DNA of 64,000 nt from RYN-230 sp963717125 (GTDB taxonomy: Bacteria > Actinomycetota > Actinomycetes > Streptosporangiales > Streptosporangiaceae), in NCBI GenBank assembly GCA_963717125.1, contig CAVQVG010000020.1:248001-312000 (forward strand), read 5' to 3'. Positions 43,780-54,247 of this stretch are shown piece by piece. Numbering within the stretch: position 1 is the first letter of the stretch; each line of letters starts with the position of its first letter. The notes beneath the pieces were generated by a model. That model searched no databases. It was not told where the DNA came from and saw only the letters and a list, made by a program, of their open reading frames with translations. Both the position numbers and the translations under genes were made by a program.

Positions 43780-45243
43780 CTAACCCGCCGTCTCGCTGGC
43801 CAGTCCCGCCTCACCAGCCACCGAAGTCAGCTGAGGCGGCTTCGACGGTTCCGGGCCGATCAGCCCGGTCGGCAGCCGGCCGGTCAGGGCCAGCGCGGTC
43901 AGCGCGGCCAGCGCGCTGATCACGAACGCGGTCGCCACCCCGCCGCGCAGGCCGGGGCCCAGGCCGGCGGTGGCGGCCAGCGCAGCGCCACCCACCCCGA
44001 TGCCGGTCGCGGTGCCGAGCACGTCGGCCAGGTTCAGCGAGGCGGACGCCCAGCCTTCCCGGCCCGGCGGCGCCTCGCGCAGCATCATCAACGTGGTCGG
44101 CGCGTAGCCGATCCCCATGCCCAGCCCGGCCACCGTCCAGGCGGCCAGCCCGACGACGACCGGCACGGCCGGGTGCAGCACGGTCATCATCCCGGCCATG
44201 CCGACCAGGATGATGACCAGCCCGGTGCGCACCAGGCGGCGGCCCGGCCAGCTGGCGCTGAGGTGGGCCTGCGCCCAGGCGCCCACGGTCCAGGCCAGCG
44301 TCGAGCCGGTCACCGCGACGCCAGCCAGCACCGGGCTGCGGTGCCGGAGCACAGTGATAGTCAGCGTCACGTAGGCGTCCGCGCCGAAGAACGCGAACGT
44401 CAGCAGGCCCCGGGTGAGCACGGTGGCGGGCAGCCCGGGCCGGGCCCGGCCCGTCCCGGGCGGCGCCAGCCGGCGGAGCGCGGGCAGCCCGATGACGCCG
44501 CCCCCCAGGATCAGCGCGATCCCGGCCAGCCCGTTGACCGAGCCACCCCGGTGACCGGCCACTGCGCAGCCGCCCGCGGCCAGGGTCAGGCCGGCCAGGA
44601 TCAGCGCGGTCCCGATCGCCACCCGGACCCCATCGGTCAGCCGGTGCTCGTCGGCATGCCGGGTGCCGGGCGGGCCAAGCCGGCTGAGCGAGGGCACCGC
44701 GATCAGCCCGGCGATGGCCACCAACGGCAGCAGCCCGAGGAAGACCCAGCGCCAGCCGAACAGGTGCGCCACCTCCGCGCTCAGCGCGGGCCCGGCCAGC
44801 CCCGGCACGACCCACGCGGTGGACAGGACCGCCATCATCCGGGGCCGCAGCCGGCCGGGCAGGCCCCGGCCGATCGTGGCGTACGCCACGGCGGGCACCG
44901 CGCCGCCGCCGATCCCCTGCAGCGCGCGGCCCGCCACCAGCACCGGCATCGACGGCGCCAGGCCCGCCACCGCCAGTCCCGCGCTGAACAGCACCAGCCC
45001 GGCCAGGAACGGCATGGTCGGCCCGTGCCGGTCGGCCTCCCGGCCCGCCGCCACGATGCCGGCGATGCTGCCCAGCATGAACGAGCTGAACACCCACCCG
45101 TACAGCCACAGCCCGCCCAGCTCGCGGGCCACCACCGGCATGACGGTCACCACCGCCAGCGCCTCGGCCGCGACGAACGTGATGGCCAGCACGAGGCCAG
45201 CGGTCAGCGCCCGGTGTGGCGGCGCCCACAACCCGTCGCGCAT
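43780..45243 (-). CDS. MFS transporter
   Basis: 487-residue major facilitator with 12-14 hydrophobic helices. The first-half signature appears as GREADRHGPTMPFLAG between helices 2 and 3, and the antiporter-type motif of drug exporters as ALQGIGGGAVPAVAYATIG. It probably exports a small molecule, but nothing nearby fixes the substrate. Convergent with the kinase gene (12 bases between stops). Confidence 0.92.
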   Translation of the reverse strand: MRDGLWAPPHRALTAGLVLAITFVAAEALAVVTVMPVVARELGGLWLYGWVFSSFMLGSIAGIVAAGREADRHGPTMPFLAGLVLFSAGLAVAGLAPSMPVLVAGRALQGIGGGAVPAVAYATIGRGLPGRLRPRMMAVLSTAWVVPGLAGPALSAEVAHLFGWRWVFLGLLPLVAIAGLIAVPSLSRLGPPGTRHADEHRLTDGVRVAIGTALILAGLTLAAGGCAVAGHRGGSVNGLAGIALILGGGVIGLPALRRLAPPGTGRARPGLPATVLTRGLLTFAFFGADAYVTLTITVLRHRSPVLAGVAVTGSTLAWTVGAWAQAHLSASWPGRRLVRTGLVIILVGMAGMMTVLHPAVPVVVGLAAWTVAGLGMGIGYAPTTLMMLREAPPGREGWASASLNLADVLGTATGIGVGGAALAATAGLGPGLRGGVATAFVISALAALTALALTGRLPTGLIGPEPSKPPQLTSVAGEAGLASETAG

Positions 45244-45315
45244 CGCGGTCCTCCCCCTGACCTACCTCACCTCGTCTGCGCCCGCGCCGCAACCTCTGAC
45301 GTGCCAAAAGGTTGG

Positions 45316-46176
45316 TCAACGCGGGCGATAAGCCGCGACCGTGACGGAGGCGGTCACGGTCAGCCGGTCAGGCAGTGCGGCGATCCGGGCAGCCAACTGG
45401 TCAGGCGGGATGTGATACGCGCTCGGGCCCATGCTGACCAGGTCATGGATGGCCGCGTGGTCGAGCAGCAGCCGGTAGCTGAGCGCTTCGCCGGCGACCC
45501 GCCGGAGGCGGGCGGTGGCCGCCGCCACCCGCCGTGGCTTGGCCGCGTCCACGCTGAGCAGGCCGAGCGCCCCGACCAGTTCGGCCAGATGCCGGTGGTC
45601 CGGGGTGACCAGGAGGAACACCCCGGCCGGGTCGAGGACCCGGATCGTCTCCGCGATGTTCCGCGGACCGAACACGCTCAGCACGACCGCGGCTGACCCG
45701 TCCGCGAGCGGGAAGCGCCGCCACACATCACTGCCCACCGCGACCGCCCTGGGATGCACCCGGGCCGCTTTGCGCAGCGCTGGCTTGGACAGGTCCAGGC
45801 AGATGCCGGTCCGGCCGGGCCGCGCGGCCAGCACGGCGGCCAGGTAGTAGCCCGTCCCGCCGGCCAGATCGAGCACGATGCCCGGCTCGGCGGTGCCTGG
45901 CCCGGCGGTAGCTGGGTCCAGCCGCCGGGCCAGCCCGCTCACCGCGTCCGCTATCGGTGCGTAGTGCCCCTGGCCCAGGAAGTTCTCCCGGGCCGCGATC
46001 ATGGCGACGGTGTCGGCCTGACGTGGCCGGCCGCCGCCAGCATCCAGGTTGATATAGCCCTGCCGGGCGATGTCATAGGAATGACCCCGCGCGCAGCGCA
46101 ACGCGTTGTCGCGGGACGCCATCGGGGTAGCGCAGACCGGGCAGCGCAGCGCGGCCAGCGCCGCCGTCAGGGCCAT
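45316..46176 (-). CDS. RlmA-like rRNA (guanine-N1) methyltransferase
   Basis: 286 residues. An N-terminal zinc ribbon (LRCPVCATPMASRDNALRCARGHSY gives four ligands, C-x2-C and C-x3-H) is joined to a Rossmann-fold AdoMet domain (VLDLAGGTGYYLAAVLA, LDLSKPALRKAAR, VLSVFGPRN). This layout is that of RlmA enzymes that methylate G745/G748 of 23S rRNA; the RlmA-II branch includes the tylosin-resistance protein TlrB. Which base is modified is not known here. ATG 46176, or GTG 46182 which overlaps the stop region of the upstream methyltransferase. Confidence 0.85.
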   Translation of the reverse strand: MALTAALAALRCPVCATPMASRDNALRCARGHSYDIARQGYINLDAGGGRPRQADTVAMIAARENFLGQGHYAPIADAVSGLARRLDPATAGPGTAEPGIVLDLAGGTGYYLAAVLAARPGRTGICLDLSKPALRKAARVHPRAVAVGSDVWRRFPLADGSAAVVLSVFGPRNIAETIRVLDPAGVFLLVTPDHRHLAELVGALGLLSVDAAKPRRVAAATARLRRVAGEALSYRLLLDHAAIHDLVSMGPSAYHIPPDQLAARIAALPDRLTVTASVTVAAYRPR

Positions 46177-46184
46177 TGACACGG

Positions 46185-47030
46185 TTACGGCTTGCGGGCC
46201 ACCGCGGTGTAGGTGGGCAGCCACGGCAGCGAGCCGACATCGACCGGCCCCGGCCGCCAGTGGCCCAGCGGGGCCAGCCCCGGGGAGACCAGGTCCAGCC
46301 CGGCGAAGAACCGGGTCACCTCCCGCTCGGTGCGCAGGTTGATGGACACCGCGGAATGCTCGTTGTAGGTCTCCGCGCCGGCCGCCACCGTCCGGGCCAT
46401 GATGTCGCTGGAGGCGTGCGAGATGACCAGGTAACTGCCGGACGGCACGGCCTGCATGAGCCGGGCCACGATCGCGTGCGGGTCGTCGCTGTCCGGGATG
46501 AAGTGCAGGATGGCCAGCAGCATCACCGCGACCGGCTGGCTGAAGTCCAGCGTCTGCCTGGCCTCGCGCAGGATCGTGTCGGTGTCCCTGATGTCCGCGC
46601 TGATGTAGGCGGTCTCGCCACGCGGGTCGCTGGTCAGCAGCGCGCGGGCGTGCGTCAGCACGATCGGGTCGTTGTCCACGTAGACGATCCGCGACTCCGG
46701 CGCGGCGCGCTGCGCCACCTCGTGCGTGTTGTCCGCGGTGGGCAGCCCGGTGCCGATGTCCAGGAACTGCCGGATGCCCGCGTCGGCGGCCAGGTAGCGC
46801 ACGGCCCGGGCCAGGAACTCGCGGCCACTGCGGGCGACCAGCCCCATCTCCGGCATGATCTGGAGCACCTGCTCGCCCGCGGTGCGGTCGGCGGCGAAGT
46901 TGTCCTTCCCGCCGAGCAGGTAGTCCCACACCCGCGCCGGGTGCGCCACCGTGGTATCGAAGTCTGGCTCGGCGTCGTCCCCGGCCGTGGCCGCGGTGTC
47001 GAAGCTTGTCAGCAGATCCTCCTCCGGCAC
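46185..47030 (-). CDS. DUF574 SAM-dependent methyltransferase family protein
   Basis: About 281 residues of the actinobacterial DUF574 family. Seen: HPARVWDYLLGGKDNFAADR, the AdoMet loop FLDIGTGLPTADNTHEVAQ, IVYVDNDPIVLTHARALL and VAVMLLAILHFIPD. The substrate is unknown. AGGAGG (47042-47037) lies six bases before GTG 47030, but directly abuts ATG 47036, so GTG is preferred. The RlmA-like gene starts within ten bases of its stop, so the two are likely co-transcribed. Confidence 0.9.
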   Translation of the reverse strand: MPEEDLLTSFDTAATAGDDAEPDFDTTVAHPARVWDYLLGGKDNFAADRTAGEQVLQIMPEMGLVARSGREFLARAVRYLAADAGIRQFLDIGTGLPTADNTHEVAQRAAPESRIVYVDNDPIVLTHARALLTSDPRGETAYISADIRDTDTILREARQTLDFSQPVAVMLLAILHFIPDSDDPHAIVARLMQAVPSGSYLVISHASSDIMARTVAAGAETYNEHSAVSINLRTEREVTRFFAGLDLVSPGLAPLGHWRPGPVDVGSLPWLPTYTAVARKP

Positions 47031-47132
47031 TGCCATCCTCCTCGACACACCCGCCTGGATGCTCCACCTTATGCTGACCCGGGGCCGGGGCCGCCGGGGA
47101 AGCAGCCAGGCCTGGAAAGCGTTGAATAACCA

Positions 47133-50100
47133 GTGACCTCCCCGCCTATCGCGCCGCGCGCCGCCGCGCGCGCCGAGACTTGGCGTGCCCTGGTACCGGT
47201 CATCTCCTATCCGGCCGAGCTGCCGGTCAGCCAGGTCAAGGACGAGATAGCCGCGGTCATCCGGGACCACCAGGTGGTGATCGTCGCCGGGGAGACCGGG
47301 TCGGGCAAGACCACCCAGCTGCCCAAGATCTGCCTGGAGCTGGGCCGCGGGGTGACCGGTCAGATCGGGCACACCCAGCCGCGGCGGATCGCCGCCCGCA
47401 GCGTGGCCGAGCGGATCGCCGCCGAACTCGGCACCGAGCTGGGCACCGCGGTCGGCTACAAGGTGCGGTTCACCGACACGTCCAGCGACGGCACGCTGAT
47501 CAAGGTGATGACCGACGGCATCCTGCTCACCGAGCTGCAGCGCGACCGCCAGCTCCGCCGCTACGACACGCTGATCATCGACGAGGCGCACGAGCGCAGC
47601 CTGAACATCGACTTCATCCTGGGTTACCTGAAGCGGCTGCTGCCCCGCCGCCCCGACCTCAAGGTCATCATCACCTCGGCCACCATCGACCCGCAGCGGT
47701 TCAGTGCTGCTTTTGCCGGAGGCGAAGCAGGCAAGCAGAGCGGTGGGGCGCCGGTGGTGGAGGTGTCCGGGCGCACCTACCCGGTCGAGGTGCGCTACCG
47801 GCCGCTGGCCGACCCGGACGACCCGGCTCGCGAGCCGCGGGACCAGGTACAGGGCATCCTGGACGCGGTGGCCGAGCTCAAGGCCCAGGGACCGGGCGAC
47901 ATCCTGGTCTTCCTCAGCGGCGAGCGGGAGATCCGGGACACCGCCGACGCGCTGGCCGGCCAGGACGACCTGGACGTGCTGCCGCTGTACGCCCGGCTGT
48001 CTTCGGCCGAGCAGCACCGGGTGTTCGAGCCGCACCGGTTCTCCCAGTCCCGGGCCGGGCGCCGGGTGGTGCTGGCCACCAACGTCGCGGAGACCTCGCT
48101 GACCGTCCCGGGCATCCACTACGTGATCGACCCGGGCACGGCCCGGATCTCCCGGTACAGCCACCGGACCAAGGTGCAGCGGCTGCCCATCGAGCGGATC
48201 TCGCAGGCGTCGGCCAGCCAGCGCGCGGGCCGCTGCGGGCGGACCGCGGACGGCGTCTGCATCCGGCTGTACACCGAGGAGGACTTCGCCGCCCGGCCCG
48301 CGTTCACCGACCCGGAGATCCTGCGTACCAACCTGGCCTCGGTCATCCTGCAGATGGCCGCGCTCGACCTGGGCGAGATGGCCGACTTCCCGTTTGTCAA
48401 CCCGCCGGACTCGCGCAACATCGCAGACGGCGTCCGGCTGCTGGAGGAACTCGGCGCGTTCGCGCCTGGGAAGGCCAGCACCCGCAAGCTCACGGACGTT
48501 GGGCGCAAACTGGCCCGGCTGCCGGTGGACCCGCGGCTCGGCCGGATGATCCTGGCCGCCGGGGAGCAGGGCTGTGTCCGCGAGGTACTGATCATCGCGG
48601 CCGCGCTGTCGATCGTCAACCCGCGCGAGCGGCCGACCGAGACCCGCCAGGCGGCCGACGCGATGCACGCCCGGTTCGCCGTACCCGGGTCGGACTTCCT
48701 CGCTTTTCTCGCGCTGTGGGAGTACCTGCGGCGCAACCAGGCCGAGTTGTCGGGATCGGCGTTCAGAAGGATGTGCCGCCGGGAGTACCTGCACTACCTC
48801 AGGGTGCGCGAGTGGCAGGACGTGTACGGACAGCTGCGCCAGGCCGCCGCCGACCTCGGCGTGACGATCGGGCGGGACCGGCGCAGCCCGCGGCTGGCCG
48901 AGTCGGCCAAGCCAGCCGAGGCGGCCGAGCGCCGGCCGGTTCCCGGCCGAGCTGGCCGACCGGGTGCACATGTCGCTGCTGGCCGGGCTGCTCTCGCACA
49001 TCGGAATGCAGGACGCCGCGGCGGCGCAGCGCGGCAAGCGGCGTGGCCCGGCCGAGTTCTCCGGCGCCCGGGGCGCGCGGTTCGCCATCTTCCCGGACTC
49101 GGTGCTGGCCCGGAAGCCGCCGTCCTGGGTGGTCGCGGCGGAGCTGGTCGAGACGTCCCGGCTGTGGGCCCGGGTGACCGCACGGATCGACCCGGCCTGG
49201 GTCGAACCACTGGCTGAGCACCTGGTCAAGCGCAGCTACAGCGAGCCGCGCTGGGACGCCAGGCGGGGCGCGGTGCTGGCCACCGAGAAGGTCAGCCTGT
49301 ACGGGCTGCCGATCGTGCCCGCGCGCACGGTCAACTTCGCCCGGATCGATCCGGCCGCCGCCCGTGAGCTGTTTATCCAGCATGCGCTGGTGGACGGCGA
49401 CTGGCAGACCCACCACCGCTTCTTCGCGCGGAACCAGCGGGTGCTGGACGAGGCGGCCAGCCTGGAGCAGAAGGCGCGGCGGCGCGGCATCGTGGCCGAC
49501 GACACGGTCCTGTTCGAGTTCTACGACCGGCGCATCCCGGCCTCGGTGACGTCGGCCCGGCACTTCGACAGCTGGTGGAAGAAGACCCGGGCGGCTGAGC
49601 CGGGGCTGCTCGACCTGTCGCTGGCCGACCTCGTCGGGCCGGCCGCCGACGAGATCGGGCCCGCCGACTACCCGGCCAGCTGGGGCGAGCTGCCGCTGTC
49701 CTACGAGTTCGAGCCGGGCGCGCCGGACGACGGGGTGACCGTGGACGTCCCGCTGGCCCGGCTCAATCAGGTGGACGCGGCCGAGTTCGGCTGGCAGGTC
49801 CCGGGGCTGCGCGAGGAGATGGTGACCGAGCTGATCCGGACTCTGCCCAAGCAGCTGCGCACCATGTTCGTGCCGGTCCCGGATACGGCCCGGAAGATCC
49901 TGCCCTCGCTCGGCGAGCCGCACGGGGACCTGCTCGACACGCTGAGCGCGGCGCTCGGCCGGCTCGGCGGCGTGCCGGTGCCGCGGTCCGCGTTCGACGA
50001 GTCGCGGCTGCCCGCGCACCTGCGGATCACCTTCCGGGTGGTCAACGACGGTCAGGTGCTGGCGTCCGGCAAGGACCTGGCCGGCCTGCGCGGGCAGCTC

Positions 50101-51015
50101 CGGCCCCGGCTGCAGGCCACGCTGAGCGAAGCGGCCCGCGGGCTCACCCGGACCGGGCTGCGCGGCTGGGATCTGGACACGCTGCCCCGCGTCTTCGAGC
50201 ACGGGCAGGTCCGGGCGTATCCGGCGCTGGCCGACGCCGGGGCCGCGGTGGATATCCGGCTGTTCGAGACCGAGGCCGAGGCGGACGCGGCCATGCTCCA
50301 GGGCACCCGGCGGCTGCTGCTGCTCGCGGTGCCGTCCGGGGCGCGAGCGGTGGCCGGCCGGCTGCCGGTCAGCGCCAAGCTGGCCATGAGCCGGCACCCG
50401 TACCGGAGCACCGACGCGCTGCTCGACGACTGCGCGGCGGCCGCCGCGGACCAGATCATCCTGGACGCGGGCGGACCGGCCTGGGACGCCGCGGGCTTCG
50501 CGCGGCTGGTGGATCTCGCGCGGGAGCGGCTGGCCGCGGAAACCGCCGACGTGGTGTCCCGGGTGGCCCAGGTGCTGGCCGAGGCACACGCGGCCGAGGC
50601 CAGTCTGGCGGGCCGGCCGAACCCGGCGCTGGCCGCGGCGTTCGCGGATATGCGCAGCCAGCTCGCGGCCCTGGTCAACCCAGGGTTCGTTTCGGCGACG
50701 GGGGCGCCGCGGCTGGTTGACCTGGCGCGCTACCTGCGCGCGATCAGCCGCCGGCTGGAGAAGATGCCGGAATCACCGGGCCGCGACGCGCAGCGGTTGG
50801 CGGCCGTGCACCGGGTGGCCGAGGACTACGCGAGCGCGCTGGCCGAGCTGCCGCCGTCGCGGCGGCAGACGGCGGACGCCCAGGCCGTGCGCTGGATGAT
50901 CGAGGAGTTCCGGGTCAGCCTGTTCGCCCAGACGCTGGGCACCCGCGGCCCGGTGTCCGAGCAGCGCATCGAGCGGGCCCTGGATCAGCTCCGCCGGGTC
51001 CCAGCCGCGAGCTAG
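47133..51015 (+). CDS. hrpA: HrpA-type DEAH-box ATP-dependent helicase, frameshifted
   Basis: RNA helicase of about 1294 residues, the full length of HrpA. Frame one gives the motor: Walker A AGETGSGKTTQLP, DEAH in LIIDEAHERSLN, ITSATIDPQRF, VAETSLTVPGIHYVIDPG, and QRAGRCGRTADG. The frame changes by one extra base at about 48930-48942 (CGCCGGCCGGTT); the C-terminal half (SLLAGLLSHIGMQD, AIFPDSVLARKPPSWVVAAE, then the DUF3418 region) continues to 51015. Both halves are well conserved, so a sequence indel is more likely than decay. It starts at GTG 47133 and its stop overlaps the convergent GtrA-type gene by four bases. Confidence 0.92.
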
Positions 51016-52412
51016 GCGGCAGCAGGAGACGCCGGGCGGGGCATCTGCCACACCCAGGTCCGGCAGGACCAGTAGCGCAACAGCAGGCCCAGCGCGATGC
51101 CCACGGCCGCCGCGGTGGTCACCGGCGGCTTGCCCTGCAGGCCAAGCAGGTCGCTGGTGACCAGTACGCAGCCGGCCTGGACGGCGAGGGCGGCAGTGCT
51201 CAGCAGGACATACCTGGTGGCCTCGCGGCGCACCGTGCTGCGCTGCCGGTGCCGGAACGTCCAGTACCGGTTGCCCGCGTACGACACCGCCACGGCCAGC
51301 GCGGCCCCGGTCAGGCCCGAGGTCAGCGGGCCCGCGCGGGCCGGGCCGTGCAGCACGGCGGTGACCTGGCTGGACAGCAGCAGGGCAGCAGCGGCGACGG
51401 CGGTGAACCGGGCCAGCTCGGGCAGCACCTGCCGGAGCGCGCCGGCGGGCCGGCCCGCGGCGGGCTGGGCGGGGCCGGGCCGGGCCGCGGCGGGCTGGGC
51501 CGCGGCCGGCCACACCCACTTCTTGTACGACCAGTAGCGGAACACGGTGCCCAGCGCGATACCGGTGTTCAGGGCGATGTTGTAGGCCAGCCCACCGCGC
51601 AGGCCCACCAGGTAGGCCAGCCCGACGCACGCCTCGTAGATACCGGCGCCGACCCCGTTCAGCACGAAGAACGCCGCGGTCTCCCGGCCCATCCCGGTGC
51701 GCTCCCGGTGCCGGAACGTCCAGTACCGGCTGCCCACGAAGGTGACCGCGGTGGCGGCCACCGTAGCCACCGCCACCGAGCTGAACGGGCCCAGCCCGGC
51801 CCGGTAGTGCAGCACGTTGACGCCGCCGTCGGTGACGGCCAGGCCGACCAGGCCCACCACCCCGAACCGGGCCCCCTCGTGGATCAGCTGACGGGACCTG
51901 GCGTACAGCGCAGCCAGGCTGATCCGGCGGTCCGCGAAGACGAGCAGGTTGAAGAGCACGAACCAGGCGATGCACGTGACGACGTTGGCGGCCAGGTAGA
52001 TGCCCTGCGCACACGCGACGAACGCGAGGCCGTGCAGCCCGAGGGCGGCGGCCTCCTGGTAGCCCACGTGGCTGACCTCGATCAGCAGCACGCCGACGAC
52101 GAGGGAGATAGCCACGAACGGCAGCGTCTCCTGGAGCAGCCGCGGCCTGCCCCGGCGTTCCCAGGCCCAGCGACTGGCGGCGTAACTGACCACGGCCCCG
52201 GCGAGCCAGCCCGCCGCCCCGGTGACCCGGCCGGTGGTGTGCAGCCCGCTGGCACAGACGAAGTAGGTGACCTGGGTGGCTGCCAGGGCGAGCCCGGCGG
52301 CCGGACCGAACCTGATCATCCGCCGGCAGGCCGGCGAATCGACCCGGCGGCGCAGTGGCTCGGGCAGCCTGGCGAGGACCGTCGACAGGAACGGCGACGC
52401 GGCGCGTGGCAT
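51012..52412 (-). CDS. membrane protein with three fused GtrA-like domains
   Basis: 466 residues, about twelve helices. GtrA proteins (four helices, ~130 residues) are thought to help flip polyprenyl-linked sugars. Here three copies follow in tandem: residues ~30-155 (first, divergent: SYAASRWAWERRG), ~170-305 (VGSRYWTFRHRERTG, ending FRYWSYKKWVW) and ~325-460 (AGNRYWTFRHRQRS, ending LLRYWSCRTWVW). A Pro/Ala linker separates copies two and three. No glycosyltransferase is fused or adjacent. ATG 52412 lacks a Shine-Dalgarno sequence. Confidence 0.88.
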   Translation of the reverse strand: MPRAASPFLSTVLARLPEPLRRRVDSPACRRMIRFGPAAGLALAATQVTYFVCASGLHTTGRVTGAAGWLAGAVVSYAASRWAWERRGRPRLLQETLPFVAISLVVGVLLIEVSHVGYQEAAALGLHGLAFVACAQGIYLAANVVTCIAWFVLFNLLVFADRRISLAALYARSRQLIHEGARFGVVGLVGLAVTDGGVNVLHYRAGLGPFSSVAVATVAATAVTFVGSRYWTFRHRERTGMGRETAAFFVLNGVGAGIYEACVGLAYLVGLRGGLAYNIALNTGIALGTVFRYWSYKKWVWPAAAQPAAARPGPAQPAAGRPAGALRQVLPELARFTAVAAAALLLSSQVTAVLHGPARAGPLTSGLTGAALAVAVSYAGNRYWTFRHRQRSTVRREATRYVLLSTAALAVQAGCVLVTSDLLGLQGKPPVTTAAAVGIALGLLLRYWSCRTWVWQMPRPASPAAA

Positions 52413-52507
52413 GGTCAGAACTTAACTGGTGCGGACGGTGCCACGGCGATGAGTTTGCCGCATCCGGCCCGTCTGGTCTGATGACGACGACCCAGGGAGC
52501 GACCTGC

Positions 52508-53680
52508 ATGGCTGAACTGCTGACGGCGGATGGGCTCACCGCCGTGCACGAGATCACGGCCGGCCACGTCGGCGACGACCGGGTGCCGGGCCTGGTGGCG
52601 CTGATCGCGCGCGGCGGCCAGGTGCACGCCGAGGTGCTCGGCTCGCTGGCCATCGGCGGGCCTCCGGTACGGCGTGACTCGCTGTTCCGGATCGCGTCCC
52701 TCACCAAGCCGATGACCGGGGTGGCCACGCTGGCGCTGGCCGCCGAGGGACGGCTGCGCCTGGACGAGCCGGTGGACCGACTGCTGCCCGAACTGGCCCA
52801 CCGCCGGGTGCTGCGCCGGATGGACGGCCCGCTGGACGACACCGTGCCGGCCCGCCGCCCGATCACCGTCCGCGACGTGCTTACCTACACGTTCGGGTTC
52901 GGTGACGCGCTCGAGATGTTCGGCGCGGCCGAGCCGTGGCCGGTCGTCGCGGCGTCAGACCGGCTGCACCTGGCCACCATCGGCCCGCCGGACCTGGCCA
53001 ACCAGCCCGACCCGGACACCTGGATCGCCGGGCTCGGCTCGCTGCCGTTGCTGGCCCAGCCGGGCGAACGCTGGTTCTACAACACCGGCGCGGCGGTGCT
53101 CGGCGTGCTGTGCGCCCGGGCGGCCGGCCAGCCGTTCGGCGACGTGCTGCGCAGCCGGATCTTCGAGCCGCTGGGCATGCGGGACACCGGGTTCTGGACC
53201 ACCGAGACCAGCCGGCTGACCACCGCGTACAAGCCGACGGCGACCGGCCTGGCCGTGTGGGACGAGGCCGGCGTCTTCAGCCAGCCCCCGCCGTTCGGCG
53301 ACGGGGCAGCCGGCCTGGTATCGACCGCGGATGACCTGCTGGCGTTCAGCCAAATGCTGCTGCGCGGTGGCGCGCCGGTGCTGAGCGCGGCTGCGGTGGC
53401 GGAGCTGACCCGGGATCAGCTGACCCCGGATCAGAAGGCCCACGGCGGGCTCGGCCCGGACTTCTTCGAGGCGGTGAGCTGGGGATACTCCGTATCCGTA
53501 GTGACCGCCGGGGAGCGCGCCGGGGCGTTCGGCTGGGCCGGCGGGTTCGGCAGCACCTGGCTGGCCGACCCGGCCCAGGACCTGACCGTGATCGTGCTGA
53601 CCCAGCGGACGTTCGACGGCCCCGGCGGGCATCCGCTGCACGATGAGGTGCAGGCGGCCGCGTACGCCGCGCTCGGCTAA
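52508..53680 (+). CDS. beta-lactamase-fold serine hydrolase
   Basis: 390-residue serine hydrolase of the class C beta-lactamase/esterase EstB group. S-x-x-K is in RIASLTKPMTG, Y-x-N is seen as WFYNTGAAVLG, and a glycine-rich third motif as GWAGGFGSTW. There is no signal peptide, so an intracellular esterase or peptidase is more likely than a resistance enzyme. ATG 52508 is chosen (GGGAGC upstream); ATG 52481 is nine codons earlier in frame. Divergent from the GtrA-type gene. Confidence 0.9.
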   Translation: MAELLTADGLTAVHEITAGHVGDDRVPGLVALIARGGQVHAEVLGSLAIGGPPVRRDSLFRIASLTKPMTGVATLALAAEGRLRLDEPVDRLLPELAHRRVLRRMDGPLDDTVPARRPITVRDVLTYTFGFGDALEMFGAAEPWPVVAASDRLHLATIGPPDLANQPDPDTWIAGLGSLPLLAQPGERWFYNTGAAVLGVLCARAAGQPFGDVLRSRIFEPLGMRDTGFWTTETSRLTTAYKPTATGLAVWDEAGVFSQPPPFGDGAAGLVSTADDLLAFSQMLLRGGAPVLSAAAVAELTRDQLTPDQKAHGGLGPDFFEAVSWGYSVSVVTAGERAGAFGWAGGFGSTWLADPAQDLTVIVLTQRTFDGPGGHPLHDEVQAAAYAALG

Positions 53681-53743
53681 CGCCGCCGGCCATGCAACGG
53701 TTTGCCGGGAAGACGTGGTCTGTACGGGCATAAGGGGGTGGCC

Positions 53744-54247
53744 ATGACTGAGCAGGCGGACGAGGAGTTCCGGGAGTTCATGTCCGGCCGCTGGCCGGCC
53801 ATGGTCCGGCTGGCTTACGGGCTGACCGGCGATCTGGGGCACGCCGAGGACTTAGTGCAGACCGCGTTCGCCAGGGCCTACGCGTCCTGGGCCCGGGTCA
53901 GCCGGTCTGGTAACCCGGACGCCTATCTGCGCCAGATCGTGCTGAACGAGAACCGGAACCGGTTCCGCAAGCGCCGCGTCACCGAACGGCTGACCGGCCA
54001 GCTGCCGGAGCAGGCCAGCCCGGACAGCACCGGCGGCCACGACGAGCGGCTGGCACTGCTCGCCGCGCTGCGCACGCTCGGTCCCCGGCAGCGCGCGGTG
54101 GTCGTGCTGCGGTACTGGGCCGGCCTGACCGAGACCGAGGCCGCGGCCGCGCTGGGCTGCTCGGTCGGCACGGTCAAGAGCCAGGCCGCGCGAGCCCTGG
54201 CCAGCCTGCGCAAGAGCACCGAACTGGTGGAAGAGGGCCGGTCATGA
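53744..54247 (+). CDS. SigE-family ECF RNA polymerase sigma factor
   Basis: 167-residue ECF sigma factor of the actinobacterial SigE group (TIGR02983). Region 2: MVRLAYGLTGDLGHAEDLVQ and YASWARVSRSGNPDAYLRQI; region 4: LGPRQRAVVVLRYWAGLTET and LGCSVGTVKSQAARALASLR. ATG 53744 follows GGGGGTGG. Its TGA overlaps the ATG of the next gene (ATGA), as is usual for a sigma factor and its regulator. Confidence 0.93.
   Translation: MTEQADEEFREFMSGRWPAMVRLAYGLTGDLGHAEDLVQTAFARAYASWARVSRSGNPDAYLRQIVLNENRNRFRKRRVTERLTGQLPEQASPDSTGGHDERLALLAALRTLGPRQRAVVVLRYWAGLTETEAAAALGCSVGTVKSQAARALASLRKSTELVEEGRS

Noticed and set aside
46185..49229. 1014-residue minus-strand frame starting inside hrpA
   Set aside because: Only the last ~280 residues show a family (DUF574); the rest is antisense to the helicase, so the gene is started at 47030.
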